From NCBI GenBank assembly GCA_027563935.2, contig CM050449.1, positions 53,647,949 through 53,711,948 of the forward strand: 64,000 nt of DNA. The letters run 5' to 3'. Positions 11,575 to 21,960 of the stretch are shown here, piece after piece. The position numbers were made by a program, and so were the translations under genes. How positions within the stretch are numbered: position 1 is the stretch's first letter; each line of letters starts with the position of its first letter. This stretch comes from Costus lasius (Eukaryota; Streptophyta; Magnoliopsida; Zingiberales; Costaceae). Under the pieces are notes generated by a model. It saw only the letters and a program-made list of their open reading frames with translations, did not search any database and had not been told where the DNA came from.

Positions 11575-14265
11575 TTAGCTTGACCCTTTAACACTCGGGT
11601 TTGATTGTGAATTTCTGGATCTCAACTCTGATCTTACAACATAAGGCTCGATCTTGAAACAATATCCAAATATGCTCAGAATTCTTTCTATTTTCTCAAT
11701 CATCCTAGAGCCTTCTCTTCTTCTCTTCCTCTTTGGCTTTTTCTTCTTCTGCAATTTCTCATCAATACCCTCAAAAAGATTGTTAGATTCATTATTTGGG
11801 GTTTCATCAAACAAACTTGAAACATCATAAATTTCATCATTAAATATTTCAACACTACAACAAGATCCTGAGTATGAAAGTTTGTTTGTTGAATCATTAA
11901 GACTAAATTCAATCTTGTTATCACATATGTCAAAAGTAATCTTTCCTTGGTTCACATCAATGTTAGCCTTAGCTGTGGCCAAAAGTGGTCTTCCAAGAAT
12001 GATAGGATTTCTAGAATTTACCTCCATGTCTAACACTACAAAATATGCAGGTATGAAGAACTTACCTATCTGCACAGGAACATTTTCTAATATACCTACA
12101 GGATACTTCACCGATGAGTCCGCGAGCTTTAAGGATATGGATATATTCTTTAGCTCTCCATGATTTAGTTTCCTGTAAGTAGAAAGAGGCATTAGACTCA
12201 CACTTGCACCGAGGTCACATAAGGCTCGGTCAAAAGATAGGGTGCCAATCGAACAAGGTATAGAAAAACTACCTGGATCTTTCAGTTTAGGTGGCAGTTT
12301 GTTCTGCATGATTGCACTACAATCGTCAGTTAAAGTAATAGTGCATGTGCCATAATCATCCAATTTTCTTTTACTAGACAAAATCTCTTTTAAAAATTTG
12401 GCATAAGATGGCATCTCAGTAATAGCTTCAGTAAAAGGAATGTTAACATAAAGCTTTTTCAGGATTTCAAGAAATTTGCCAAACTTTTTGTCTAGTTTAT
12501 GTTGAACTAACCTTTGAGGAAAAGGTATAGGTGTTTGGTAAGGAGAAGGCAAATTAGGGTTAGGATTGTCTTTCTCACATGATTCCTCCCCTTTTGGTTC
12601 ATCACACTTTTGAGGTGATGAGCAAGTTTGGGTTTTCTTATGTGAAGAAGATTCCCCTAACTCTAATTCTTCTTCATTATCAACAAGCCTTTTTTCAGTG
12701 TTTTCAAACCTCCCTCTAGGTTCTCCTAGTTGTTTCCCACTTCTAGTCATGATGGCATTACAGTGCTCCCTAGGGTTTATCTTAGGTTTTGCAGGCAATT
12801 TTCCTAGGGGTCTGTAAGGTACACTAGCATGTTGTGCAATTTGGTTTTCAAGAATTTTGTTGTGGGCTTCTACTCTATCCAGTCTAGAGTTAATTTGATG
12901 TACACTTTGCTTAAACTCCTCAATTTGTCTATTTTGATTTGACAGGATTTGTTTTTGATCAGACCTAAACTCTTCAATTTTTCTATCTTGTTTTACCTCA
13001 AACTGATTTTGACTGGTCATTATTTTTTCAAACATGGATTTTATCTCAGAGAATTGATCATTGTTTTGATTCAGATTTTGGTTGGGATTTTGCCTTCGGA
13101 ATCCTTTGTTTTCAGTGTTCCCCCCTACATTGTTATTGTTTTTCCATGAAAGGTTGGGGTGATTCCTCCATCCAGGGTTATATGTATTAGAATAGGGATC
13201 ATTAGGTCTACTTTGATTATAATTCCCTATGACATTTACATGCTCATTACCCTGATCAACAACTCTACAATATTCAGCAGTATGATCATCATTGCCACAA
13301 TTTTCACAAGTAACAGCAGAAACAGAAGCAGTTTGCATGAAATTTAGCTTATTGCACAAAAAGTTTACCTTCTCTTCTAAGGATCGCAATCCTTCACTTT
13401 CACCCTTACCTTGAGAAGGCTTATAAAGTACTCCTCTTTCGGTAGTCCATTGATTATGGTTTTCTGCCATCTCCTCTAGCAGTCTGAAGGCTTCATCTGG
13501 TGTTTTGCTCATAAGAGCTCCTCCTGCAGCGGCATCCACAATCATTTTAGTCTGATCAGATAATGTAATATAAAAAGTTTGCATTAAAGTTTGAAGTTCT
13601 AATCCATGGTGAGGACACTTCCGCTGCAGTTCATTAAATCTCTCCCAGGCTTCACTGAGTGACTCCCCACTTCTTTGTTGGAAGTTTGTAATTTGGTTCC
13701 TCAATTCAAGTGTCTTCCTTGGGGGAAAGTATTTGTTCAAGAAGGAATTTGACAGTTGGTTCCAAGTGGTGAAGGTACCGGCTGGGTGTGAATTAAGCCA
13801 TGTCTTTGCCCGGTCCCTGATAGAAAAAGGAAAAAGTCTTAGTCTAAATGCGTCGTTAGAAACACCATTCATCTTAACAGTATCGCATAGGTCAAGAAAT
13901 AAGGCCAAATGTTGGTTGGGATCCTCCAGTGGAGATCCTCCAAATTGCTCTTGTTGAAACATTGCAAGGAGTCCAGGCTTAATCTCGAAATTGTTGGCCT
14001 CAATTGCTGGCCTAGCAATACTAGAACGAATTTCATGATGATTAGGGGCTGCATAGTCCCTAAGTGTTCTCTGATGGTTCTGATTGTCTCCCATCTCGAA
14101 TATTTCTTCTTGTAGCTCTGGTTGGGATTGTTCTTGCAGTTCTTCTTGTGATGATTCTTCTAACCTCAACTTTCTGCGCGCTCTTAATGTCTTATTGATT
14201 TCAGGATCCAATGGTACAAGTGGTCCTAACCTAAGGCTCCTGTGCATGCAAAGGAGATAGATCAA
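11575..14265 (-). CDS. Intact gag-protease polyprotein of Athila-like element B
   Basis: 896 codons with no break. Residues about 70-260 resemble the Ty3-type gag capsid (FEIKPG, WLNSHPAGTFTTW, KYFPP, GESLSEAWERF, VDAAAGGALMSKT). A CCHC zinc knuckle lies at about 320-333 (CENCGNDDHTAEYC). A Gln/Asn-rich, coiled-coil-like stretch follows at 400-480. An aspartic protease motif sits near residue 684 (ALCDLGASVSLMP), the DLGA variant typical of plant Athila/Tat proteases. A basic patch (KKKKPKRKRRR) lies near the C-terminus. The true start may be the second Met (MHRSLRLGPLVP), since element E aligns from there. RT is absent downstream. The undamaged frame, against the broken copies in D and E, suggests recent or selected activity of B. 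Confidence 0.93.
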   Translation of the reverse strand: MIYLLCMHRSLRLGPLVPLDPEINKTLRARRKLRLEESSQEELQEQSQPELQEEIFEMGDNQNHQRTLRDYAAPNHHEIRSSIARPAIEANNFEIKPGLLAMFQQEQFGGSPLEDPNQHLALFLDLCDTVKMNGVSNDAFRLRLFPFSIRDRAKTWLNSHPAGTFTTWNQLSNSFLNKYFPPRKTLELRNQITNFQQRSGESLSEAWERFNELQRKCPHHGLELQTLMQTFYITLSDQTKMIVDAAAGGALMSKTPDEAFRLLEEMAENHNQWTTERGVLYKPSQGKGESEGLRSLEEKVNFLCNKLNFMQTASVSAVTCENCGNDDHTAEYCRVVDQGNEHVNVIGNYNQSRPNDPYSNTYNPGWRNHPNLSWKNNNNVGGNTENKGFRRQNPNQNLNQNNDQFSEIKSMFEKIMTSQNQFEVKQDRKIEEFRSDQKQILSNQNRQIEEFKQSVHQINSRLDRVEAHNKILENQIAQHASVPYRPLGKLPAKPKINPREHCNAIMTRSGKQLGEPRGRFENTEKRLVDNEEELELGESSSHKKTQTCSSPQKCDEPKGEESCEKDNPNPNLPSPYQTPIPFPQRLVQHKLDKKFGKFLEILKKLYVNIPFTEAITEMPSYAKFLKEILSSKRKLDDYGTCTITLTDDCSAIMQNKLPPKLKDPGSFSIPCSIGTLSFDRALCDLGASVSLMPLSTYRKLNHGELKNISISLKLADSSVKYPVGILENVPVQIGKFFIPAYFVVLDMEVNSRNPIILGRPLLATAKANIDVNQGKITFDICDNKIEFSLNDSTNKLSYSGSCCSVEIFNDEIYDVSSLFDETPNNESNNLFEGIDEKLQKKKKPKRKRRREGSRMIEKIERILSIFGYCFKIEPYVVRSELRSRNSQSNPSVKGSS

Positions 14266-14367
14266 GTGATTTCAAGAAATAGAAAATTAGCAGTAAATAA
14301 AAAAAATAGTAAATAAAAACCTAATCTAGTAATAATCTCAACGTCTTTAATATTGACAAAACTAAGG

Positions 14368-14385
14368 TCCCCGGCAACGGCGCCA
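14368..14385 (-). promoter_or_regulatory. Primer binding site, tRNA-Asp type (gag-proximal copy)
   Basis: On the minus strand TGGCGCCGTTGCCGGGGA, complementary to the 3-prime end of plant tRNA-Asp, the usual Athila/Tat primer. It is about 100 bp upstream of gag. A second, decayed copy lies nearer the LTR. Confidence 0.9.
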
Positions 14386-14444
14386 AAAACTTGATAGCCC
14401 GAAAGGGAACACAACAAATCTGGCACGCGTGTACCTTGGACTAA

Positions 14445-14462
14445 TCCTTGGTAACGGCACCA
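14445..14462 (-). promoter_or_regulatory. Second, decayed primer binding site next to the LTR
   Basis: On the minus strand TGGTGCCGTTACCAAGGA, four differences from the tRNA-Asp primer site, in the correct position just after the LTR end (AACAACA, then AGTTTT). The text between the two sites (TTAGTCCAAGGTACACGC) matches the spacer between the two sites of element F. Confidence 0.8.
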
Positions 14463-14468
14463 AAAACT

Positions 14469-16228
14469 TGTTGTTAAACCGCAAGTGCACGGGTATACGA
14501 AGTAATAAAAAAGTATCGAATCCACAGGGACCTACATTGTTGAATACTAAATAGTTGATTTCTTACTATCTAGGCAAGTCGAGATCGTGAGAATAGCAAT
14601 CGGTAACTAAAAGCGGGATTATCCGAGAAAAAAGCTGGGACTAGGGTTTTGTTCACTTAAACTTTTATAACTAGACATGAATAAGGATTTTGTTGATTCA
14701 ATTTCATCAAGAAGAAGATATTATCAAAGGATGAACTCAAGGATCACTTTCGTGCATCCGAGCTCTAGAATCTCTAGTGGAGTCTCAAGGATCACTTTCG
14801 TGCATCTGAGTCTCGCAACTAGTTTTGCTCAAGGAACTCCAACGTTCCGATCTTTGCTTTCGCACAAGATCTCCACGTTTGACAAATAGACTCGATCTAT
14901 AGATTCATGTTATAATCATGGCAATTATTTTACTAGAAAAGATCAAGATGGATCTAACCTAAGGAAGGGATCCTAACATGCAATTCTAGGGTTCCAAATT
15001 CTCAACCAATTACCTTTCAGTCTCAAGCGAAAATTCTAAGAACATAATTAATAATATGAACTTAAAGAGAGTCTAAGCACAATTATCACATGAGCAAAAT
15101 CATCATGCTGAAATCAAACTCAACGAAATATTGAAAAAGAAGTTATCTAATCATTAAAAGTCAAGTGAACTACTCCCCCATGTCCCAAGCGTAGTTTAAG
15201 CTAGCATGGCGAAGGAAATACAATATTCCATAATTTCAGAAAATCGAAAATCAACAAAAGGAAGAGTTTTTAGAAAATACGGCACGGCTGTGAAGTATTT
15301 CAAAGCCGTATTTTACAAAAGAAGGCGTGAATAGTGGTGGTGATCCTTCTTCCCTTGATTTCTCCTCCAATTTATCTCTTTTCGATCTGAAACTTCTGGC
15401 ACGTTGTCTCCTTCACCAGGCGATGCCTCGGTAGAAAAATCGCGGTCGGAGGTCGTTTGGATCGAGCGCGGCGGTGAAACCCTCGGCGGCGGCGTGGATC
15501 GCGATTTCTCCCTTGACAGTCGATCAAAATTGGGGCCTTTGGTCTCTCCGTAATCCTCTCGTTCCAAGCTCCCCTTTTGCTTCTTACGGCATCGAATATA
15601 AACTTCTGGATCGTCCGCAATCATCTCCCCAAGGATCAGGCGTGGACATTGACCTGTGCGTCGCGTTCAAAACCAATTTTACGGCCGTGTAATTGTTTAT
15701 GGCTGGTGCTGTAAAATCTCTTGAGTCTTCTGTGCCGATGTCATCTCGGAAAATACGGCCCGTAAACTGGTTTACGGTAGTGCCGTATAATCGGCTTAGG
15801 TTTCCATTCTAACGCAATCCGAAATACGGTACCGTAATATTGCTTACATCAGATACTGTAAAATCGGGAAATCTTTCTGTTCGAAAATCTTCACAAATTA
15901 CGGCAGTGTTAGGATTTTACGGTTCCATTTGGAATTACGGTACCGTGAAATAGATTACGGCACTACCGTAATTTGCTAGCTTGCTCCGATTTGCGTGAAA
16001 TTTCTTGGGTGATCTCCTCTTGATGATGAGAACTCTTCCATGTATTTGATTTTGCTTGAAAATGCCTAAAATATTGCCTTTTTGCCTGAAAAACATGAAA
16101 AACCAAAATAGAAGTAGACATTGCAATATTTGATGGATTTATTATAAAAACAAGTAGAAAGATCCTCGATTTAGCATGAAAAGGTATCTAAAATGATGCA
16201 AAATATACTACATATTTCGGTGTCATCA
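14469..16228 (-). repeat. 5-prime LTR of Athila-like element B
   Basis: On the minus strand it runs from TGATGACACCG to ...AACAACA (1760 bp) and is followed by the primer sites. It contains hairpins at 14741-14871 and palindromes at about 15275-15310 and 15675-15975. It shares blocks with the LTRs of D, E, F and the solo LTR (ends, hairpin region, the CCATGCTAGCTTAA block). Confidence 0.88.
14741..14871 (-). other. GNRA-hairpin array in LTR of element B (three units)
   Basis: On the minus strand, three units of one plan: outer stem, bulged G, 3-bp inner stem, GAAA loop. 14741-14759: outer GGAT/ATCC, inner CAC/GTG. 14789-14807: outer AGAT/ATCC with one mismatch, inner CAC/GTG. 14849-14871: outer GATCTT/AAGATC, inner TGC/GCA. 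The last differs from its counterparts in E and F at both stems, yet still pairs. Confidence 0.75.
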
Positions 16229-18200
16229 CATGTCTAAAGGAACAAATGACTATCATGCTCAAAACTATACCCACTCATATGCACAACACCATTGGGACCA
16301 AGGTTATAAAAGTCCAGACACACATCATATAGTTACTCCTTCAACTAGGGAAACCAATGGAATATACTTTAGAATTCCACCTTACTTTGATGGGAACTTA
16401 GACTCCCATCAGTTCCTAGATTGGCTACAATGGGTCGAACAATACTTTGAAAGGAGTGTTACACCCGAAGATAGGAAGGTACCTTGTGCTGAACTCCTCT
16501 TATGTGGCTCGGCTAGAAAATCTTGGCATGGTTTGAGAGGGTTGTTAGTAAACTCGGGATGTCACAACATAACGTGGAAGCATATGAGATGGAGATTGAG
16601 AGAACAATATGTAACCCCACACTATAGGAAATACATAAATGACCAATTGTCCACATTGACCCAAGGAGATGACTCTATAACTGAATACATAGAACGGTTC
16701 GAGGACTTACTTTTTAGAAGTGACATAAAGGAAGATCTAGGGATAACCCTTGACCGGTTTGAGAGAGGACTTAGGAATGATATAAGGAACGCTATCATGC
16801 TTTACCCTATTAATACCTTAGAAGAATCCTACCAACATGCCCTCAAAATTGAGTATGAGATCAAGTTAGCTAAGAAGAGGCAAGCTGTGCATGTTAGGAC
16901 TTTACCAAAAGCTAAGGATAAGTCATCTGTCTTCCTAAGTCCAAAGGTTCAAGCCAATAACGCAGCCACTATGAACACCAAGATTACCATGCTCACTGAT
17001 CTGTGAGCCTCCATGGATTCCTTAAACCAATGGTTTGATGAGTTCAAAAATTCTAGTCACCATACCAACACCAAAACTGCATACCCACCTAAGTCATCTC
17101 TAGGAGAACCAACTCAGCCCCAGCCATTAACCATTAAGAGACCTCTAGAACCCACTATACTGTCATCAAGCTTAGAACCAAAATCTGAACCTAAACCTGA
17201 ATTGATTGATAATCTTGAAAGAGTGCGGAAAGGTACCACATCATTAGCTTTGGTGGTTATTGATGAGAAAACTCATACTTTGGATAAAGGTGCAATCATG
17301 GAAATTCATGAAGAGATATCTGATCCTTTAATAATCATAGCATCGTGTCTTAGCCAATTCTTATGTAGACCACCTTTTATGATAAGTTCCTTCTTAGGTG
17401 ACTTTCCTACTAGATCTAGGGACCACTCACTAATCCTTACCCGATCCCACCTAAATGGAAGTTTGGCTTAGCATTATCTCCTCGGAAAATTCCTGTCCAT
17501 CAACTACACTTGCCTGTATTTTTCAGCTACTCCCTCCACCCAAGAAGACATTCATGAGAAAAACTTACAACTCATACTTGGGCTATCAAAACCTTTAGGA
17601 ACTGAAGCTCTTGAATGTATGCTCACATTTTCTTACCATGCTTACAAGTTACCTTCCCACAGCAAAACTATGGCCCCACACTATCTTGGGAATTCTTATG
17701 GTACTAGCATTGTGTATTTTATCTGGGAGCACACTTCAACATCAACTAGCAAGCATGTTTACATGGGATCTGTTATAGACTTGAATTTCTCTCAATCAAT
17801 TAATGCCTATCTATCTAATTTCACATTTGTTTATCATGTTTTCAAGTCATACATTGCCGATATATGTAAGAGGACGAGTACTGCCAATTATTTATGTTTT
17901 ATTTGCAGGCTTGAAGACGCTACAAAGGCTAATGATAATTGGCATACATTGGGATGGCCACCTGAACCGCAATGGAGCTTCTCATCTAACTGTCCGGAGG
18001 AGAGTTCTCCCAACCCTGAGAAAGCTGATGTAGGTACTGGGAACCGAGACGATCTCCACACCCTTGGTCTACCACCGGAATCTCCACATGATGTAGGGAC
18101 CGGGAACCAAGACGATCTCCACACCCTTGGTTTACCACCGGAATCTCCACATGCTTCAATTTTAATTCTCCGAAGGAGAATTCTTCACCCCCAGAGATAG
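16229..18200 (+). pseudogene. Ty3/Gypsy gag-like frame with unrecognised C-terminal extension
   Basis: One frame of 657 codons with two stops (TGA at 17004, TAG at 17469). The first 200 residues look like a Ty3-type retrotransposon gag (FRIPPYFDGN, FLDWLQWVEQYF, TWKHMRWRLREQYVTPHY, TQGDDSITEYIERFEDLL). The later part is Pro/Ser-rich, then has no family I know. It remains open for 243 codons after 17471, which chance alone makes unlikely. It ends with two copies of a unit of about 21 residues (DVGTGN...PPESPH, 18027-18150). No zinc knuckle, protease or RT follows. The 5-prime end of the frame is cut by insertion of element B exactly at 16228, so the true start is lost. The lineage is not one of the Athila-like copies here. 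Confidence 0.6.
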
Positions 18201-19503
18201 CTGATGTAGGGACATCTTCAAGGGTTAATTATGCGTGACATCATTTTGGAAAATTGTTGTCTGTTGATGTTTTGAACTTGTTAATTTCATGCACTTCATG
18301 TGGTTGTAATGTTGCTACAAACTATATTTGCTTTCAGCACTTGTTGTTTTATGTTGTAGCTAGGACTAGCCTAGGTTTACTTTGAAGTCTTTATGTTATT
18401 TTGTAGTGGTTGTGATAGGTTGTCATAGTCTAGGTTCATGCACACCTGTATTGCACATGCTGCACCTAACCTCCCTAACCCTGAAGTGACCCTGGCATAA
18501 TGAAAGTTCCGCTCCAATCAGCCCATTGAGAAAAGACAATGTCAAAGACAAGCCAGTTCGTGATCAGACTCAGCTCAAGTGTCAACTTCAACACACCAGC
18601 CCAAAGTTACCTCTAGTTCATGTCCAGCAACTCCATCCAAGTTCATCCACCTCATTCAGTCAAACCCATGGAGATCCCATGACGCATTCAATCCAAAATC
18701 AAATGGAGATCCCAAGAAATGTTCAATCCCAAAATCAAATGGAGACCCCATGAAATGTTCAATCCCAAAATCAAATGGAGATCCCATGACGCATTCAATC
18801 CAAAATGGAGCGTCATGGAGATCCCAAGAAATACTCAATCCAAAACCAGGTCAGCCATCAAGATAAATTGAAGATAGCTTGCGCAAATATCCATGTCCAA
18901 CTCAGCGCAAGGACCAACCACAATAGCCAATCAGAATAGACCAAAACGAGAAGGCACCAGCAAGTGAAGAATACCAAGTGTTGTTTCAGACCAAAACAAG
19001 GAGGCGCCAACAAGTGAAGAATACCAAGGGTTGTTTTATAATGCCAAGGGTCGTTTCTATGTTGGGAGGAAAGGTTTTAAGCGAGCGTTGTTCACTCTTG
19101 CACTTAGTTTTGAAAATTCTGAATTTGGTAAACCTTGTGTTAGCGTGTGGAAGAGTCGAGCTTGCTCCCCTGTGTCTCTCGGTTCTTCAATCTTCCCTGC
19201 CTGCATCTTACCGACTAGCATCCTCCTCTACTTTCAGCGCTACTGTTCCATTGCTGAGTTCAACTGCCTTCAACGAATCATCTCCTAGGCTGGATTCGGC
19301 ATCATTGAAGAACACTCAAATCAGCATCCGGAACACTCTTCATCTCAGTCATCATCTGAAGGGTTAAGAAGGGGTCAGCCCCTTCCCCTAGGGGTTCCTA
19401 GGTGCATTCTTTCCATCTTTTACTAATACTTGCGCTTATCATTTTCGATTAGAGCCACATACCTAAGGTGATTCTTGGGCTAGGATTTAACGTCCTTCAT
19501 CAA
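18201..19503. other. Non-coding tail with minisatellites; no gene seen
   Basis: Unassigned sequence between the gag-like frame and the Copia remnant. It may be the 3-prime part or LTR of the Ty3-type element, but no second LTR copy is in the window to prove it. It contains a 5-unit minisatellite (18661-18842), a duplicated 50-bp block (about 18937-19035, unit GACCAAAACRAGRAGGC...), and a hairpin AAGGGG/CCCCTT at 19369-19384. Small open frames here fall in repeats and are not supported. Confidence 0.5.
18661..18842 (+). repeat. Minisatellite, about five units of 35-37 bp
   Basis: Imperfect direct repeats built on AAATGGAGATCCCA then TTCAATCCAAAAT. Two alternating subtypes contain CATGACGCA or CAAGAAATG. 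Confidence 0.8.
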
Positions 19504-20655
19504 CGAGGTCCAAGTGCAACCACAAGACAAAGAGATAGAACCTGAGCCACCTGCACCGATTGCTAGGCAACCTAAGGCTCAGACATAGGCCCTATGTAGG
19601 TCTGGGAGAATTCATCGTGCGTCTGAGAGGTATGGATCGCTGCCGACCCAACACGATGGGATGTGAGAGGATTCATCGTGCGTGTGAGAGGTATGGGTCA
19701 TTGAAGATTAACCCAGGACTTATGATGAGGCGGTCAGTGGACCGGACTCCGAGAGATGGCTTGAGACCATGCGATCTGATATGGACTCCATGTCAGCTAA
19801 CTAAGTTTGGGATTTGGTTGAGCTACCTGATGTGGTAAAACCCATAGGGTGTAAATGGGTCTTCAAGAGGAAGATAGACATGGATGGCAACATTGTTACC
19901 TATAAAGGTAGACTAGTGGCTAAGGGATTCAAACAAGTCCATGGGGTGGACAATGATGAAACCTTTTCGCCGGTTGTCATGATCAAATCCATTCAGATTC
20001 TACTTTCTATAGTTGCATATCATGACTATGAGATATAACAGATGGATGTGAATATAGCATTCCTTAACGGGAAGCTGACTGAGGATGTGTACATGACATA
20101 ACCTGATGGCTTCATCCATCCTGCATATGCCAGTAAAGTATGCAGGCTAAAGAATTCCATTCATGGATTAAAGCAAGCATCTCGAAGTTGGAATCTTTGG
20201 TTTGATAAAGCTGTAAGAAATAATGGCTTTATCAAAAGCGAAGATGACGCCTGTGTATACAAAAAATTCAGTGGGAGCTTGGTGACTTTTCTGGTCTTTT
20301 ATGTCGATGACATACTGCTCATTGAAAACGACATCCCCAGTCTTCAAGCTGTCAAGACATGGTTAGGGAAGTATTACGAGATGAAGGACTGTTGTGTCTG
20401 CAAGTGCACGAATACTCGAAGTAATATTTAAGATATCGAACCACAGGGACTTCGTTGTTAAGTACTGACTAATTGAGTTTTCACTAGCTAAGCAAATCGA
20501 GGATTGTGTAAATAGCAATCAAATTATAATCGAAGTAAATCAGAATGAGAGAATCGGGACTAGGGGTTCATTCGTCTTAATATTCATGACTAAATATGAT
20601 TAAAGATTCATCAATTTATCTTTGTTACGGTTAAGATATAATTCACTTGATAAAC

Positions 20656-20830
20656 AAACTAACTCACTCTCGTGCAGTTAGTTTACAAAGAACGATCCTC
20701 ACTCTCGTGCAAGATCAATTCAATGCTAAATATAAGTGAATTTTGGCTAAAGAGATAAGGAATCACTCTCGTGCTTTCTACCTCAATACCAAGATATCAA
20801 GTAAAACTAAGCACTCTCACACCTTAGTTT
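20656..20830 (-). other. GNRA-hairpin array in solo LTR
   Basis: On the minus strand. 20656-20684: outer stem AAACTAACT/AGTTAGTTT (9 bp, perfect), bulged G, inner CAC/GTG, loop GAGA. 20694-20716: outer GATCTT/AGGATC, bulged G, CAC/GTG, GAGA. About 20757-20780: weaker unit, same core. 20804-20830: outer AAACTAAG/CTTAGTTT (8 bp), inner pairs decayed to wobbles. Confidence 0.8.
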
Positions 20831-21644
20831 CACAGGTTTTACTCAAGGCTTTCTAACAATTTAACATCTATCTCTAGCTTGTTATCATGTCTGAAACAAC
20901 AATAAATTCTAGGTCATAACATTAACAAGAAATAAACTTCTAAAATCTAAAGGTAAGAACACAACCAATCTCTTGCGATGAGCTCTTACAATAAATTCTA
21001 GGGTTCCAAGTTCTATGATATCATCTTCTCAGTCCATAGCATAAAACTCTAAAACATGTTAATGCATGATGCTAAAAACGATTGAAGGCATAAATCACTT
21101 GAGTAAAATAACCATAGCAAAGATATATTGATGTGAGAAAAGTTATCTAGTCATTGAAATATCCAGAGAATAACACCCCCATGTCCCAAGAGGAGTTTAA
21201 GCTAGCATGGTGAAGAAGTTACAATATTCCATGGTTTCAAAGAGTCAAAAATCAAAGGAAGAGAAGAGATTAGAAAATACAGCACGCAAGTTGAAACGAA
21301 GAAAAGTGTCGGCGCCTCCTCTTTCTTTGATTTCTCTTCCAATTGACCTCCTTTCGTTCTAAAACTTATGGTACGTTGTCTCCTCCTCCAGGCGAAGCTT
21401 CAGTATGAATTTCGTTGTCAGAGATAGTCTGGATTCATCGCGATGGCGTAACCCTAGGCGGTAGTATGAATTGTGAATTCTCTCTATCGAGTGGATGAAA
21501 ATTAGGGCTTTTTGTGTCGTCCTCTTCCTCTCATTGGTTCCCTCCTGATTGCTTCTTACAACATCGAATTTAAAGGTCTGGATCACTCGCAATCATCTCC
21601 GCAAAAATCGGGCGTCGAAATTGACCTGGGAGTCACGTTCAAAA

Positions 21645-21960
21645 ATAGAAATACGGTAGTGTAATAGTTCACAGCCCTGCCGTAAAATCGATCAAGAGTT
21701 CTGTTCTGAAAGTGCTGGGAAATACGACACCGTAATATGGTTCACGGCACTGCCGTAAAATCGGCAGAACTCTCTAGTCGGAAACATCTGGAAAATACGG
21801 CCCGTGAAATAGTTTACGGCAGTGCCGTAATTTCAGCAATAGTCTTTGTTCCGAAAGTGCTCCAAAATACGGCCGTGTATTTCTTTACGGCCGTGCTTTC
21901 GATAATACGATAGCCGAGAAAAATACGGTACCGTATTATAAATACGGCCCTATCGTATTT
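21645..21960. repeat. TTACGG/CCGTAA palindrome array (solo LTR)
   Basis: Words such as TTCACGGCACTGCCGTAA near 21740 and TTTACGGCAGTGCCGTAA near 21815, in pairs, with partly decayed copies between. It occupies the same part of the LTR, next to the TG end, as in B, D, E and F. Confidence 0.75.

Larger units (their letters stand above)
9577..16228 (-). mobile_element. Non-autonomous Athila-like (Ty3/Gypsy) element B, 3-prime truncated
   Basis: Reading on the minus strand: LTR (16228 to 14469), two tRNA-Asp primer sites, an intact gag-protease ORF, a non-coding block with palindrome arrays, then an Athila-style third ORF cut at 9577. No RT, RNase H or integrase lies between gag-protease and the third ORF. 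Element D has the same layout, so this appears to be a family trait, not a single deletion. The 3-prime LTR is missing. On the 5-prime side the LTR terminus is followed by CATGT (16229-16233), the expected position of a 5-bp target duplication whose partner is lost. Confidence 0.85.

Noticed and set aside
16229..16233. CATGT at both 16229 and 41375 as one duplicated target site linking B and E
   Set aside because: The sites flank different elements 25 kb apart with other insertions between them; a 5-bp match is expected by chance.
18526..18866. Overlapping frames across the minisatellite
   Set aside because: They are products of repeat periodicity; both frames and the opposite strand are open for the same reason.
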